In this document: positions 32,311-44,600 of the stretch, piece by piece | Layout: each line of letters opens with the position of its first letter | Numbering within the stretch: the stretch's first letter is position 1 | From: Geosiphon pyriformis | Lineage: Eukaryota > Glomeromycota > Glomeromycetes > Archaeosporales > Geosiphonaceae | Direction of reading: 5' to 3' | Length of the DNA: 64,000 nt | Assembly: GCA_016748015.1 (NCBI GenBank) | Contig: JAAOMT010000151.1 | Location: 1 to 64,000, forward strand | Made by a program: the position numbers and the translations under genes | The notes under the pieces: model-generated | Seen by the model: the letters and a program-made list of their open reading frames with translations, nothing else | What the model was told of the DNA's origin: nothing | Database searches by the model: none

Positions 32311-33622
32311 TTATACTTGATTTTTGCTGATTATTTGAGTCAATATTACCACAACAGACAGCCAATTAGGTCGTTTATAATATTTTTTGAGTCATGTACC
32401 ATGAACAGGTTGATTATTGAAGATTGTTTTGGATTGATTTTGAAGAATATAAGAACCATTGTTCAAAACTTTGTTGACTATAAAGAGTTCTTTCCACTGG
32501 CTAGAAAATTTATCACCATAAACATTGTCTTTGTCAGAACAATATTCTAATACCAAGTCATCAACACTTAAAGAAAGTGTTTTATAGGTTTTCTTTTTCT
32601 TAAGCTTTTCTTGGAACTGTTTTATCTTTTCAAAAGCAATTATTTGTGCTTCTACCAAGGAGTCAAGAATGGTACCAAGTCTTCTTTGCAAAATGTCTTT
32701 GTAATTTCCTATTGTGATTTCTTCAAAGGGTATTGTTTCAATGTCAGTTTCTATTGGTAGTGTTGCCATGTGTTCATAGAGCAGATAAAAAGGTTTATAA
32801 CTTGTTATGTCATGATTTACAGTTCTATAAGCAAACAAAGCTGAAGGCAGTACTTTGTCCCATAAGTTTGTTTTTTCACTGGTTTTGGCTAGGGTTTCAC
32901 ATAGTGTTCTATTGAAATGTTCCACTAGGCCATTTGTTTGGGGGTAATAAGGGGAGGAAAGTTTATAATGTATTTCCATTTTTCTACAAAGTTCTTTAAC
33001 CAGTGTACTGAGAAAAGCTCTTCCTCTATCAGATAAAAGTTCTATAGAGCAGCTATAACGACAAATAATATCTTTATAAATGAAATTGGCTATTGAAACT
33101 GCTGTTTGGTCTGGAGTGGCTCTTGCTTCTACCCACTTTGTAAGATAGTCAGTAGCTGTGATAATATATCTGTTGCCATCAGGAGTGATTGTTAAAGGTC
33201 CAACAATATCTATACCAATTCTGTCAAATGATTAACCAACAGAAATTGAATGGATATCTTTTTTGCAATTGGGTTTGCCTCTTCTTTGGTAGATGTCACA
33301 GGTTTTGATGTATTCAGCAATGTTTTTTCCCAAAATAGGTCTATAATAATAAGCTAGAGTTTTCTGAATTGTTTTTGTTTTTCCAGTGTCTAGCTAATGG
33401 GTCAGTGTGCATGTTGTATATAACAATTTCTCTTTCTTCAAATTTGATAACTCTCTGGAAGCGGTCAGGATCTTTTCTGTTTTTTTTGTATAATTGGTTC
33501 TGGCAGATCAAATAGAAATTTGATTGTTTGCACAAATGTTCTCTTTGATGTTGAGTGTATTCTGGTGGGTATTGTCTTTTATCCAAAAATTTCACTAAAG
33601 CAGAGTAGTTGTCCAAGTCCAT
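32311..33622 (-). pseudogene. Integrase of element C
   Basis: It starts at its own ATG (33622, MDLDNYSALV) after the stop of the RNase H frame, as in A and B. The N-terminal region is readable to 33341, then frameshifts. The core and C-terminal part are open at 32392-32979, with Glu of NGLVEHF kept and a GPY/F-like segment following. Inactive. Confidence 0.8.
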
Positions 33623-33689
33623 TATTGTGTTTGTTTGTGAAGGAGTTACTAATAATTAAGATGGTTTGGTTTGAGAGGTTGTACTATTA

Positions 33690-36044
33690 CTAGATGGTAA
33701 GTATAGAGAGAGCATTGGTGTTTTGATGATTTGCTTCTTTGCAGTGTTGAATATCATAGTTAAATTTATCCAAGTGGAGTATCTAGTAAGTTATTTGTTT
33801 GTGTTTCAGCTTCTTTTTCTTGTGCAACCAAACCAAGGCTTGATGATCTGTTACCACTAAGAATTTTGCACCAAGAAGATATTGATCCCAGTAGCTAGTA
33901 GCCCAAACTACTGCTAGACATTCTTGTTCAGTAACTGAATAGTTCTTTTCTGCTGGTATAAGAGATCTACTGGCATATGCTATTGCATGTTCTCTGCCAT
34001 TTTCATTTTTCTGTGAAAGAACAGCACCAAGTCCATAGCCAGATGCATTAGTGTGGAGGATAAAAGATTGATCCAGATTAGGTTGTTTTAGAATTGGTTC
34101 AGTAACAAGTTTTTCCTTCAGAAATTCAAAAGCTTTTTGTTGATGAGTGTCCCAGTGATAATTGACATTTTTCCTGAGTAGCTAATTGAGAGGAAAGACA
34201 ATTTTGGAGAAATCCTTGATAAATTTGCAATAGTAAGAGGCCAAACCAAAGAAAAAGCATAGTTCAGGAACATTCATTGGTTGTCTAATGTTCTGAACTT
34301 TTTCAACTTTAGCTGGATCAGAAAAGATTCCATCTTTTGTAATAAGATGACCAAGAAACTAAGTGGATTGGTGTCCAAAAAAAGATTTGATTGGGTCGAT
34401 CTTAAGGCCAGCATTTCTGAACAGGTCAAAAACCTTCTGTAAATGTTCAAGATGTTCATTTCAAATTTTTGAATATACCATTATGTCATCCAAGTAAACC
34501 AGAACAAAGTTTTTTTTACTGATTCAAACACTTTATCTATTAGGTGTTGAAAAGTAAGAGAAGCATTGATGAGACCAAAAAGCATAACTGTGAATTCATA
34601 AGTGCCATACTTGATGATGAAGGCAGTTTTTTTTCTGCTTTCTGGATCCATCTCTACTTGCCAGAATCCAGCAGTTAAGTCAATAGTTGAGAAGAAAGCA
34701 GCACCATTGAATTTATCTAGCATTGTATTAATTTTGGGGAGTGGGTACATGTCTCTTATAGTGATGGCATTTAATTGGTGGTAGTCAACACAAAAGCATA
34801 GAGTTCCATCTTTCTTGGATACCACTACAACTGGGAAAGCCCATTCACTCTTGGTTTCTTGTATAAATCCAAGATTTTTCATCTGATTTATTTCTTTCTT
34901 GATAAACTTATCATTACATTGATTGGATTGATAAGGCTTCAAATAGATAGGACAAATTTCTTTGATGGTGATGATGTGTTGTATCACATGAGTTTGTTCA
35001 GAGGTATCACCTTCTTTTAAGATAACTGGACTATTTCTAGCCAATGGATTTTCAATGTTCACTTTTCTTTCTTCAGGGGAAGGTTCTCTTTGTTTTATAA
35101 CTAATAATTGGATTTCAGGTAGTTCATTCTCAAAGAACTTTTGTACTTCTTTAAGTTCTTCTCAAGGTATCAAACTAATTGGTTCCTAATCTTTGTAATA
35201 GATCAGGCAAAATTTGCATTCATCACTTGGTGAATACAAAAGTTTATTACACTAGCACTGTGCACAAGGGCCATGCCATTAATAACTGTATTTGGCTTTT
35301 TTGCTAGGTTTTCTGTCAAAGGTTCTTCTGAGAATATTATAGTAGGGCCAGCAGATCAGCTTGCCATTTACCATAATTCCTTCTTTGTTAGCTTTAACAT
35401 TGTCCAGTGGCTTGCCATTGCTAATGAAGATGGTATAGGCAAGTTCAGCAGTTTCTTCTTGTTCTTCTTGATCTTCATCATTACTCTCATCATCATCAGA
35501 TTTATCTGATTGTTCTTTTCTTGGTTCTGTTTGAGTACTGGAGGAGTTGTCCAATGTCAGCATTTAATCACAATGGGTTTCTCACTACATCTGATAGTTA
35601 GTTCGCAAAGTTTATAGTCAAGTAGTGCTTTGGCTTTCTTAAGCCATTCATTACCAACAATGATGGTGTACTCTTTTGCTTCAGATACTTCCATATCAGT
35701 TTCAATGCTGATACCATTGATGCAGACAGGAATAGCTTTGGCTATGTCCAGGCCTTTCTTCTTGTTACTATGTATGTTGGTCATTGGTCTTGTGGAAGGC
35801 TCATCAATCTTTCTGCCAATTGCTTTAAGAAAATGTTTTGCAATTACACTAACAGATAATCTACTGTCTAAAATCAGATCAATGAAGTAACCAGCCACTT
35901 GGGCTTTACAAATCAGAGGGGTAACATTGCTGTTATCAACAAGTCCAGCTTGGCAAGGGCATTTGTTGGTTTTTGGTGTTTTTTTCTTTGGTATCAATGA
36001 TTTGTGAAGATCTTTTTTGAACTGTGGATGGGTCATCAGTTGGC
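33690..36044 (-). pseudogene. Protease-RT-RNase H of element C
   Basis: The protease has DSR instead of DSG. The frame shifts near 35560 (end of protease) and again at about 34495, where a base lost from an A-run removes the YLDD region. RT N-terminal motifs (FSTIDLTAGFWQVEM) are readable at 34481-35062 and degenerate RNase H follows. It ends in tandem stops at the same place as B. The 5' end is a deletion junction with gag. Confidence 0.82.
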
Positions 36045-36948
36045 TACTTGTTTAATAAGTTTTCTTATTGCTTTGGCATATTCTGTCACAACTTTACCAG
36101 AGCCTTGAGTTCTTCTTTTTAATTCTATATGCTATTTTGAGATTAAGATGGGAGTTCCAAATTTCATTTCAAACTGGGTAGTGAAAGAGGTGTTGTCTTT
36201 TCTAGCATTTGCTGGTGTCTATCTAATGATTCTTTGTTGAACATTGGCATTGGTTTCTTGTGAGAACCAAGTAACAGAAGAGCCTTGGAGGTAGCCACTA
36301 ATGATTTGGAACTTGTATTTATTATCATATTGGTTTGCTGTAGCAGCTCTCTTAAAATCATCTAGCCATTCAATTAGATCTTGGGCATTACCTCTGAATA
36401 ATGGTAATGGGGTGTTGTTTCTTTGCCCTAAAGCAGTCTGTATACTTTGAAGGACAATCAAAATGTTTTGTTGCAGAGAGTCTTGAGTCATTGGTTCAGG
36501 TGTAACTGTTTGTGTGGAGTGTTCTAATTTACTTGAAAAGAGATCAAAAACAGGAGCAGTTTGATAGCTTTCTTTTTCTGTTTCAAGAGAAGTTTTTGTT
36601 AATTGATGGGCAGCAATCCAAATGTGGATTTGATGATTCAGATATTCAAAATCAGGGGGCTGTTGTTCAAAGGTTGTAGAATATAAGAGCTGATTGATAC
36701 TGTTGTTTCTTTCTTTAAAGTTGTCTTTAAAATAAGCTTGGTCAAAGTAATAGGTTGTAAATTTCAGCTGAATGCTCATTCAGGAACCAGTTCCAAAAGT
36801 TTTGGAATTGTCTGCTGGATTGTTTTTCAATGGGGAAGTAAATCAAACAAGAGGGCAAAGGATTGAGTTCAATAAAGTCTAGAACGTTTTTGTTGTGTGC
36901 TTTAAAGTGTTCTTCTGATTGTTGTGGCAGGTATAAATAATCACTCAT
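36045..36948 (-). pseudogene. Gag of element C, truncated
   Basis: It starts MSDYLYLPQQ at 36948 and frameshifts near 36760. The gag domain (WLDDFKRAA) is open to 36219. The nucleocapsid zinc knuckle and the frameshift site are missing because of the deletion at 36044. Confidence 0.82.
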
Positions 36949-36977
36949 ACAATAGGAAACAAAGTGGATTTTGACAA

Positions 36978-36994
36978 CCTCACAAGAAGCACCA
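36978..36994 (-). promoter_or_regulatory. Primer binding site, element C
   Basis: TGGTGCTTCTTGTGAGG on the minus strand, one substitution from A. Confidence 0.7.
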
Positions 36995-37000
36995 CTTTTA

Positions 37001-37677
37001 TATTATGGGTTGGAGTAACAAGCTAATGGATAGCAAGGAAGAACAGGATTGTAGAGTGATAAAAAGAATCAAAGAGAATTTAACTTCAAAGAGCGAATTG
37101 AATAAGTATGGATTCAATGTGCAAGATCAGTCTCATAAAATATTTCAGTTACTATACTTTTCAAAGATAACCAGGGGATTTGAAGGTAGAAAGATAGTCC
37201 ATACTGTTAACAAATGATTATGCCTGGTATAATTCTATGCCTCATGTCAGCACTCTTAGAATTCAATATCAGATACCAAATGTGCTTTTTAGTCACATTT
37301 TATTCAATAGATTTCAAATGCTACAATTATATGTTTTAGAAAAAGGATAGGTAAATGCCAACAAGTAGTCTTTTATTTTTAAGATGTTTAGATACTTAAA
37401 GGTAAGGAAAGGGAAATTAGCAATAAGAGAAGAATTGAGATGAAGTTGTTATTTTATTTCTTTATTTCTTTGATTCTTACATGCTTTTTTACAGCTAAGA
37501 GATTTATTACTTATATAGCTGTCAAAAGTGGTTAATGATCAGGTTAACAACTAGGTCAATGATCAGGTCAATGATCAGGTCAATAATCACTTTCTAAAAA
37601 TAGAGTGGCTAATTTATGTGACATTAGTAACTAATACATGTGATAATTAATAAGAAGTATAAGTTTCAACCATAACA
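37001..37677 (-). repeat. 5' LTR of element C
   Basis: 677 bp; the first bases are TATTA (from TGTTA) and it ends TAACA. The right flank resumes the HAL-like ORF1. Confidence 0.9.
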
Positions 37678-38280
37678 ATGGCACCATTTAGACTCTCCTG
37701 AGATGCAAATTCCACACAGAACAACTTAACAGCATCTTGTGAAACTGACTTAAGCTCAATACAACCAAACAGCAACTGAAACAAAGAACTAAGCAGAGTC
37801 ATCTTGATCTTAAATATAGCACCAGATACTAGATTGGAGGCCACCCAACCAGAGAACCTCTGATAATCATTCACATTTTCCCAAGCACTACCATTAGCAG
37901 CACCAGAAACTGGGGGAGAGACAGTTGATTCCATTTCCATCTGATCAGCCCAAATTTTGAAATCATCTGGATTGATGGACTGTTTTGCTACTGGAATTGG
38001 TAATGATCTGCCAGAGAATACCACATCAGACAACACAGCCAGTGGTTGATCTTGGCCCATCTTGGGAGATGTGCTGCTGTTGTTGCCATCTATATTAAAA
38101 AGAGGACTGGCTGCTGCTGTGGAGATTTTACTGAAGATCTTATCTGAAACCACAAAGAAGTTTAGTATAACCATAACAGATATGACTGCCTACTGCTGTT
38201 TTTTGGAATTTTTTGCTTTTACAGCCATTTGTGAAGCAGTAGTAGTAAAAGTAGTAGTGGGAGGAAAAACTCTTTCTTTC
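37678..38280 (-). pseudogene. HAL-like ORF1, N-terminal part (H5b)
   Basis: This is the continuation of the copy at 29362-30452. On the minus strand it reads ILNFFVVSDKIF, a Gln/Ser-rich segment, then INPDDFKIWADQMEMES. One TAG lies near 38187. It forms the left arm of a large inverted repeat with the plus-strand copy that begins beyond 38600. Confidence 0.78.
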
Positions 38281-40689
38281 CTAATTTTCATAATCATAAC
38301 TAGAGCTAAGAGTAAGAAAGTTGCAAACATTACTTTTCCTATAGTAACTAATAAAGTTTGAACATGAAAGGGTCTCTCTGTTATTAATGCAGCTAGACAA
38401 AACATTCTGACAACATTTCCTTTAAAAAATACTAGTGATAAGCTGCCTTTAGTGGTTTCTGGTTTATTTTCTTTACCTTTGGCTGGTAGTTCTTTTCTAG
38501 TCAAAGTTCTTTTCAAAAGACACATTCGAATTAGTCCCAGTATTGTCTCTACTACTTCTAAGATACCAAGGATTTTTAATAACAGACCAGTTAACAAGTT
38601 GGTTTTTCCTGCTCTCACCACTTCCACTACTACTTCTACTACTACTGCTTTACAAATAACTGTGAAAGCAAGAAATTTTAAAAAACAGCAGCAGGCAGTC
38701 ACAACTGCTATGATTATACTGAATTTTTTTGTAGTTCCAGATGAGATCTTTGGTAAGATCTCCACAGCAGCAGACAGGTCTTTTCCTAATATGGATGGCA
38801 ACAATAGCAGCACATCTTCCAAGATAGGCCAAGATCAACCACTGGCTGTGTTGTCTGATGTGGTATTCTCTGGCAAATTATTACCAATCCCAGTAGCAAA
38901 ACAGTCCATCAATCCAGATGATCTTAAAGATTGGGCTGATCAAATGGAAATGGAATTAATTGTCCCTTCTCCAGTTCCTGGTGCTGCTGATAGTAGTGCT
39001 TGGGAAAATGTGAATGGTTGTCAGAAGTTCTCTGGTTGGATGGCCTCCAATCTTGTATCTGGTGCTACATTTAAGATCAAAATGGCCCTGCTTGGTTCCT
39101 TGTTTCAGTTGCTGCCTGGTTGTATTGGGCTTAAGTCAGTTTCACGAGATGCTGTTAAGTTGTTTTGTGTAGAATTTGCATCTCAAAAGAGTCTAAATGG
39201 TGCCACCAAAGTGGTCATTAGTGAAGAAGTTTTTTTGACCACTTTTAAGATTGCATGGTCTTCTGGTGTGGTCTCTGTTTTTTCTTCTTTTTTGTCAGTT
39301 GCACTGTGCAATGTATCTTTGAGTACCTCTTCTAATGACATCAAATCTGCTTTAGGCATTTTTGGTGTTGTCACTTCTGTTAAGTTAAAGCCTGCTGGCT
39401 TATGGCAATATGTTGTGATTAACTTTAAAGACACTTCTTCTGCTGCTGCTGCTTTCTCTAACTGGTCTGTATTGGTCAGAAAAGATAGTGTTAGGATTCT
39501 TCCCATTGCCAACCAAAAGGAGGTTATCTTCTCAAGAGATGCATTCAAAGCTAAGTTGGTTAATCTTCCATTTGGCTGTACTGCTTTTGAGATAAGTAAT
39601 TTGGTTTCCCAAGTTGGTGGCCATACATGTTTCATTCCTTGCTCTCCTGAATCTTATTGATATCAATGCTTTGCTGTGGTTATCTTTGATTTTTTAGAAT
39701 CTCTGAATGTTGCTGTGTCAAAAACTGGTATCTTGTGTAATTGCCATATCTGGTGAGAAACTCTTGGATGTTGCTGCTGCTATAGGTGTCAAGACTTGAA
39801 TCATTTGGCTGTAAACTGTGAGAAGTCACCTTTTCTCTTATCCAAACTCTTTTTCAACACTTCTGGTGGCCCCAAAAATTTCAAATTTTCATTTACTGGA
39901 TCTAAATCTTATGTTAAAGCTGCCACTTTGGTGGTTCCTCTTAGTGCTGCTGTTGCTAATATGGACTTGGATTTCAGTGGTCCTTCCAAAACTACAACAT
40001 CTGTGTTGTCTACTGTTTTTTCTACTTCCAATTCTGCTGTTGAATCTAGATTGGCTTTTCTGAAATCCCACCTTAGTAAACTTTCTGTGTTGATAAAATC
40101 TTTAATTAAATCTGTTGGTTCTCTGGTTGCATTAATTACCAAATTGCTGTTTACTCTATCTGCTGTGGATGTATCAGTTAAGAAATGTGTAGAGGGGTTG
40201 GCTAAGCAGAATAAAAGCTTGGCTGCTGTTTCTATTATGATGTAGAAAAGAATGACATGCCTTAAGAAAAAATGTGAATGGGCCTATTTAGAGGATGTGT
40301 CAGAGGAGGATAAAGACATGGATAATGATGATAATGATATTGAGAACTTTTTGGTCTATGACAACATCTTTGATATTATGATGCACCTGTGGGAAGATCA
40401 GTCTTCCAGTATCAAATCCAGTCCTGATTAGACTGCTAAGTGGATGAGTAGTATGGTTAAAAATAGTCATAAGCTTTGTTAACATTATGAGTAAGATATA
40501 TGAATTAAATATGTTTAATACATTAAGTAGCAAAAGTAGTATTAGCTATAGTTAGGGCTTTTCACTTATGGTTAGCCACATCTTGTAATATTGTATTATT
40601 GGGTGAGGTGGCTTTATAAAAATGCCACATTTCTGTGGTTATAACTAATAAATGTTCAGCATGGCTACATGTTAACAAAAAAAAAAAAA
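38281..40689 (+). mobile_element. HAL-like ORF1-only element H6 (most complete)
   Basis: A plus-strand unit: a 5' region shared head-to-head with H5, a single ORF1 (38368-40550), a LINE-type 3' UTR and poly(A) at 40677-40689. There is no endonuclease, RT or RNase H anywhere in the 2.4 kb, so it must rely on enzymes made elsewhere. It is the reference copy for the family. Confidence 0.85.
38368..40550 (+). pseudogene. ORF1 protein of HAL-like H6
   Basis: The frame is open from 38368 (TGA upstream at 38365); the first ATG is at 38710. Domains: a Thr-rich stretch; INPDDLKDWADQMEME; a region ending VKLFCVEFASQ; an RRM-like fold (SALGIFGVVTSVKLKPAGLW ... VVINFKDTSSA, about 39330-39480); a good CX2CX4HX4C knuckle (CYRCQDLNHLAVNC near 39780-39830); a helical Leu/Ser region; and an acidic C-terminus. 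Stops lie at about 39658, 39754, 40243 and 40428, and a one-base insertion near 40475. The RRM region aligns with that of the LINE ORF1 around residues 360-440. Confidence 0.82.
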
Positions 40690-40704
40690 TAGTAATGAGA
40701 GCGG
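40690..40704 (+). mobile_element. HAL-like fragment H7, part before element E
   Basis: 15 bp that match the HAL inner-arm sequence (TAGTAGTGG...) with transitions only. The remainder resumes after E at 50808. It begins right after the poly(A) of H6. Confidence 0.55.
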
Positions 40705-41549
40705 TATTACTCATAGAAATATAGAGAATATATATTAGCATAGTTATTAACCAATCAGAAATAGATGTAGTAAAATGTGGAATTCCAGGATTCCTCTCAG
40801 GAATTGCAGAATTCCAGGAATTACAGGATTCTTACAAGAAATCGCAGAATTTCAGAATTCCAGGATTCCTCTTAAAGGAATTGCAAGATTCCAGGAATCC
40901 CAGAATTTCTGTTGTGAAAAATTGAGAAATTGAGAAATCTCAATTATGTATATATAGCAGTAGGATTAAAAGCTAAAAAAAGACAGACCTCCAAGTTTAG
41001 ATTTTATTTAGACAACCTTCCAAACACAATAAATAACTATTTGGTATCTCAAACCTAATTTTACTATCAACACTTCATGTTGATAGTAATTAATACTTAA
41101 ACACACTGGAACAATAGCTCTTGATCATGGCTATTGACGGAATACTGACTTGCAAAATCGCCTTGGCTTATTTATGATTTTCCTTTTATTCCTTTTCTTT
41201 ATTTTATTTTTTTATTGTTGTGTACTAATTGGTTGAATAAAATGCTAGATTACTAATGTCAAGGATTGCCTGGTAAAAAATCCCTGTGAGAGGGTAGAAC
41301 ATGTACAGAAGATATGAAATACTTACCAAAAGATTGTTGGCCATCATGCCAAAAGAAAAATTGACAGAATTGCAATTCTGGGAAGCTATGAATAAAACAA
41401 CTATTGAATCTCTGTCTATTATACAAAGAACTTAACCTGAAATTTTCAGATACAAAACCTTCAGATTAATAACATCAACACAAATAACTTTTAGCACCAA
41501 GTTACGGGTTTGTTATTTGATTCAACACTCCAAAGAATCACTTGTAACA
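40705..41549 (+). repeat. 5' LTR of element E
   Basis: 845 bp, TATTA (probably TGTTA) to TAACA. U3 holds a dense array of GGAATTCC-like palindromes at about 40780-40925. A TATATA box lies at 40949-40955. Confidence 0.9.
40780..40925. repeat. Palindromic GAATTCC array in U3 of E
   Basis: Repeated short units such as GGAATTCCAGGATTCC and TTGCAGAATTCC lie in both LTRs (also 50058-50170). The unit is a near palindrome and is repeated with irregular spacing just upstream of the TATA box. Confidence 0.8.
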
Positions 41550-41551
41550 TT

Positions 41552-41568
41552 TGGTGCTTCCTGTAAGG
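41552..41568 (+). promoter_or_regulatory. Primer binding site, element E
   Basis: TGGTGCTTCCTGTAAGG, two bases after the LTR. It differs by one base from the site of family 1, so both families probably use the same tRNA. Confidence 0.75.
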
Positions 41569-41685
41569 TATAATTCTACAGAGAACTAGCACCAACAACC
41601 CCATCCAAAAGTGGCAGAATCAAAAAACATCAGAACAAACCATTTAGGATTTGTGAAATCCTTATTTTAATATTACTGTCAACAT

Positions 41686-44600
41686 TTGAGATTAACTCAT
41701 AATCACATATCAGCAGAATCAGCTTTCAATTTCTACATCAATAAAAAGATTGCCTATCTGTTGGGAACATCTGTGAATATTGAATCAGTGAGAGAAACTT
41801 TTTACAACAAATTAATTCAAAACACCAGCCTACTCACAAATCATAATTTTGCATCTATTATTACTGAGATCAACAAAGAAATTAAACACCACACACAGCA
41901 AAGATACCTAATTACTTACACAAGTAAAGGCAAAAAAAAACTACAAACACCAGCAGTAACACTTTAAAGAATACAACCACCCACTTAGAAGAAAACTAAA
42001 GTTGAGTCCCCAAACAATCCATCCTACCACTATACTCCTGGAAGTGCCATCAATATATCATCAATAGACATGTTTGCATTAAACGCGACATCAACATTAA
42101 GACGTTTTCCATTTCAAAGTAAACAAAAAAAAGAGGATTTACTAAGACCATATAGTGAGTATTTTGAAGGATTTAAATCTTGATCGCTGACACCATCAGG
42201 ATTTCAATTACCACCATCTTAACTGAATTTCAGAATCACAAATCTGTGGAAAATTACTGAATCAGAAGAAAGACAAGAAGTAGAAAAGAAAAAAGAATCT
42301 GAGGATCACAAATTTACTTACCAAAACCCAATCCTAGAAAACCCAGAAAGTAAAACTCTGAACTTTTAAACCCAGCCAAATTTAGACAATCAGAAAAATG
42401 ACACTCTGAATATTCAAACACCACCAAATTAGAACAATCCAAAACCCGAAGTAATTAATCAATACTTACCTCCAGTTATCGTCATCAATCAACCACCTGT
42501 TGAACCAATTGGCCAGCCTATCCAACCACAGAACCAACAACAACTGCCACCAGTACTGCTTCAACAACAACAACAACTTCCATCACCACAGCAACAACAA
42601 ATGGCTTATGCACTCATTGCAAAACTTGACAAATTCAATGGTAAAGAAGATGATGTCCAAGTTTGGTTAAATGATGTAGCCAAAGCCATTATAGCCAATA
42701 ATTGGAATGATGCTAGAGCAATGTAAGCAATCTCTTACTTTCTTCAGGATACTGCTGATGCATGGTATCAAAGTCTTGCTATCAAACCCCAAAATTTTAA
42801 TGAATTCAAAACTGAATTCTTGTGGTACTTTAGCAACAATAATAGTATCAACAAATTAGTTAACACCTTTACAATGATCAAACAAGAAGACACTGAAGCA
42901 GTCACTACCTACTTGGGATGCTTCCATAGAAATCTACACCAAATACAAGCCATCCAAGCTGACTATTTCACAGTGCCACAGATTTTAAATCAATTTATTA
43001 GAGGATTGCACAGTAGCATCCTACAATGAGTATGTCCAATGCACTCAGTGGACCTTCCAATCACAGTCACATATGCTAGAGATTTTGAAGCAGCTGAACT
43101 AGAAGCTAATCACACTCAAGCTGTGAATCTAGCAATGAATAGATCATCTGAATTGGATTCCAAATTGAAGCAATTCAGTGATTCAATTAATCAGAAATTA
43201 GAGGGATACTTAGCTGACAATCGCATGATTTATCAACCTTCTCAATGGCGTAACAATCAGAGAAATGCGAATCGTTTCCAAAATCAGTCACATCCATCGT
43301 CATCATTCAATCAGTCATGGTAGCCAGAGATGCACATCTGCCACAACTGTGGTAAACAAGGGCATATTAGAGCCAACTGCCATACTTATAGCAATCCATG
43401 ATCAGAAAATCAATATAGAAACCCTGATCACCAGTTTCAGACTCTGAACCATCACCTGAATCAAGACCAATACCAACCCACTTATCTGCCTATGATGCAC
43501 CAACCAATTTATCAACCACCAGTTTATCAAACTTTAGTTTATCAACTGCCACCACAAGCAATTTATTAGGTACAGCCACAAGTAATATATCAACCACAGC
43601 CACCAGCAATTTATCAAACACCCATCATTCAAACACTACCAGCAAATCCAGTTCAAATGACATCAGGGAACCCAAGATTGAGGATCACCCAAAACTGGAG
43701 ATTGGTGATGATTGTATATCAACCAATCTTCAGCTCTTCCCACCAACAATCAGGATCTTGTCAGTGGAATTTGGGCACTGGTCCCACCCAAAACCCGAAT
43801 TCCCAACACTATTTAAGCCTTCTAGTGACTTCAGAAGACACCACCTTTAGCAATCAGGGAATTGAACAACAACAACCACCTACCAATAATATTCCACCTG
43901 CTACAATCACCTACCAATAATATTCCACCTGTTACAATCACCGAAAATGAATCTTTGGATGCCATCTTCTTATTTGAACTCGAAAAACTATCAGATATGT
44001 TATTATTTAGTAAAGCAACACTTAAAGAGAAACCAATCATGGCTATGTACACTGACACCAAGGTTGATGGCCACTTCATCAAATTAATCCTTGACAGTGA
44101 TTCAGCAGGCAGCATTATCACATAACAACTCATAGATCAATTAGATCGCTGAGTTGATTGCGCTGTCAGCGCCAGGATTATCACCACGGATGAAGCCACC
44201 AAAACCCTAATTGGCGAAATTGATGACTTCTCAATTGAAGTCAATGGCATCATAGTACCCATCAAAGTTTTAGTAATGGAAGCCACCCAATACCAAGTGT
44301 TAGTTGGTAATGACTGGCTATTCAAAACCAATGCCGTGCTCAATTGGACAACTCAAGAACTAGTACTCAGCCAGAATGGTCAACACACCCGAGTACCAGC
44401 AACATGTGGTCATTTCAAAGCTATCAATACCACAGCACCACTAATTGATTTCAAAGAAAAAAAACCAAAACCTACCTGGGAAGTGTATCAAGTCTCATGG
44501 GCTGATGAAAAACACAACAAGCTATTGCCAATACTCTTATGGGACAACAATAGCAAAGAAAAACAGAAGAGAACAGAACCTATCTGGAACATAGACCAAG

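Larger units (their letters stand above)
30453..37677 (-). mobile_element. Ty3/Gypsy LTR retrotransposon C (family 1)
   Basis: A minus-strand element with both LTRs (3' LTR 30453-31040; 5' LTR 37001-37677), inserted in a HAL-like ORF1. The flanks give a degraded 4-bp duplication: GTAG before and ATGG after, from GTGG in the uninterrupted HAL sequence. About 1 kb spanning the end of gag and the start of pol is deleted near 36044. A solo LTR interrupts its 3' region at 31268. Confidence 0.9.

Noticed and set aside
38190-38822. Long minus-strand ORF (211 codons) with a hydrophobic stretch, possible membrane protein
   Set aside because: It covers the inverted-repeat core; much of it is the antisense of the H6 ORF1 and its remainder runs into H5. 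Better explained as a by-product of the palindrome.
40780-40925. Heat-shock elements in the E LTR
   Set aside because: GAA and TTC units are abundant but the spacing does not follow the alternating 5-bp nGAAn pattern.
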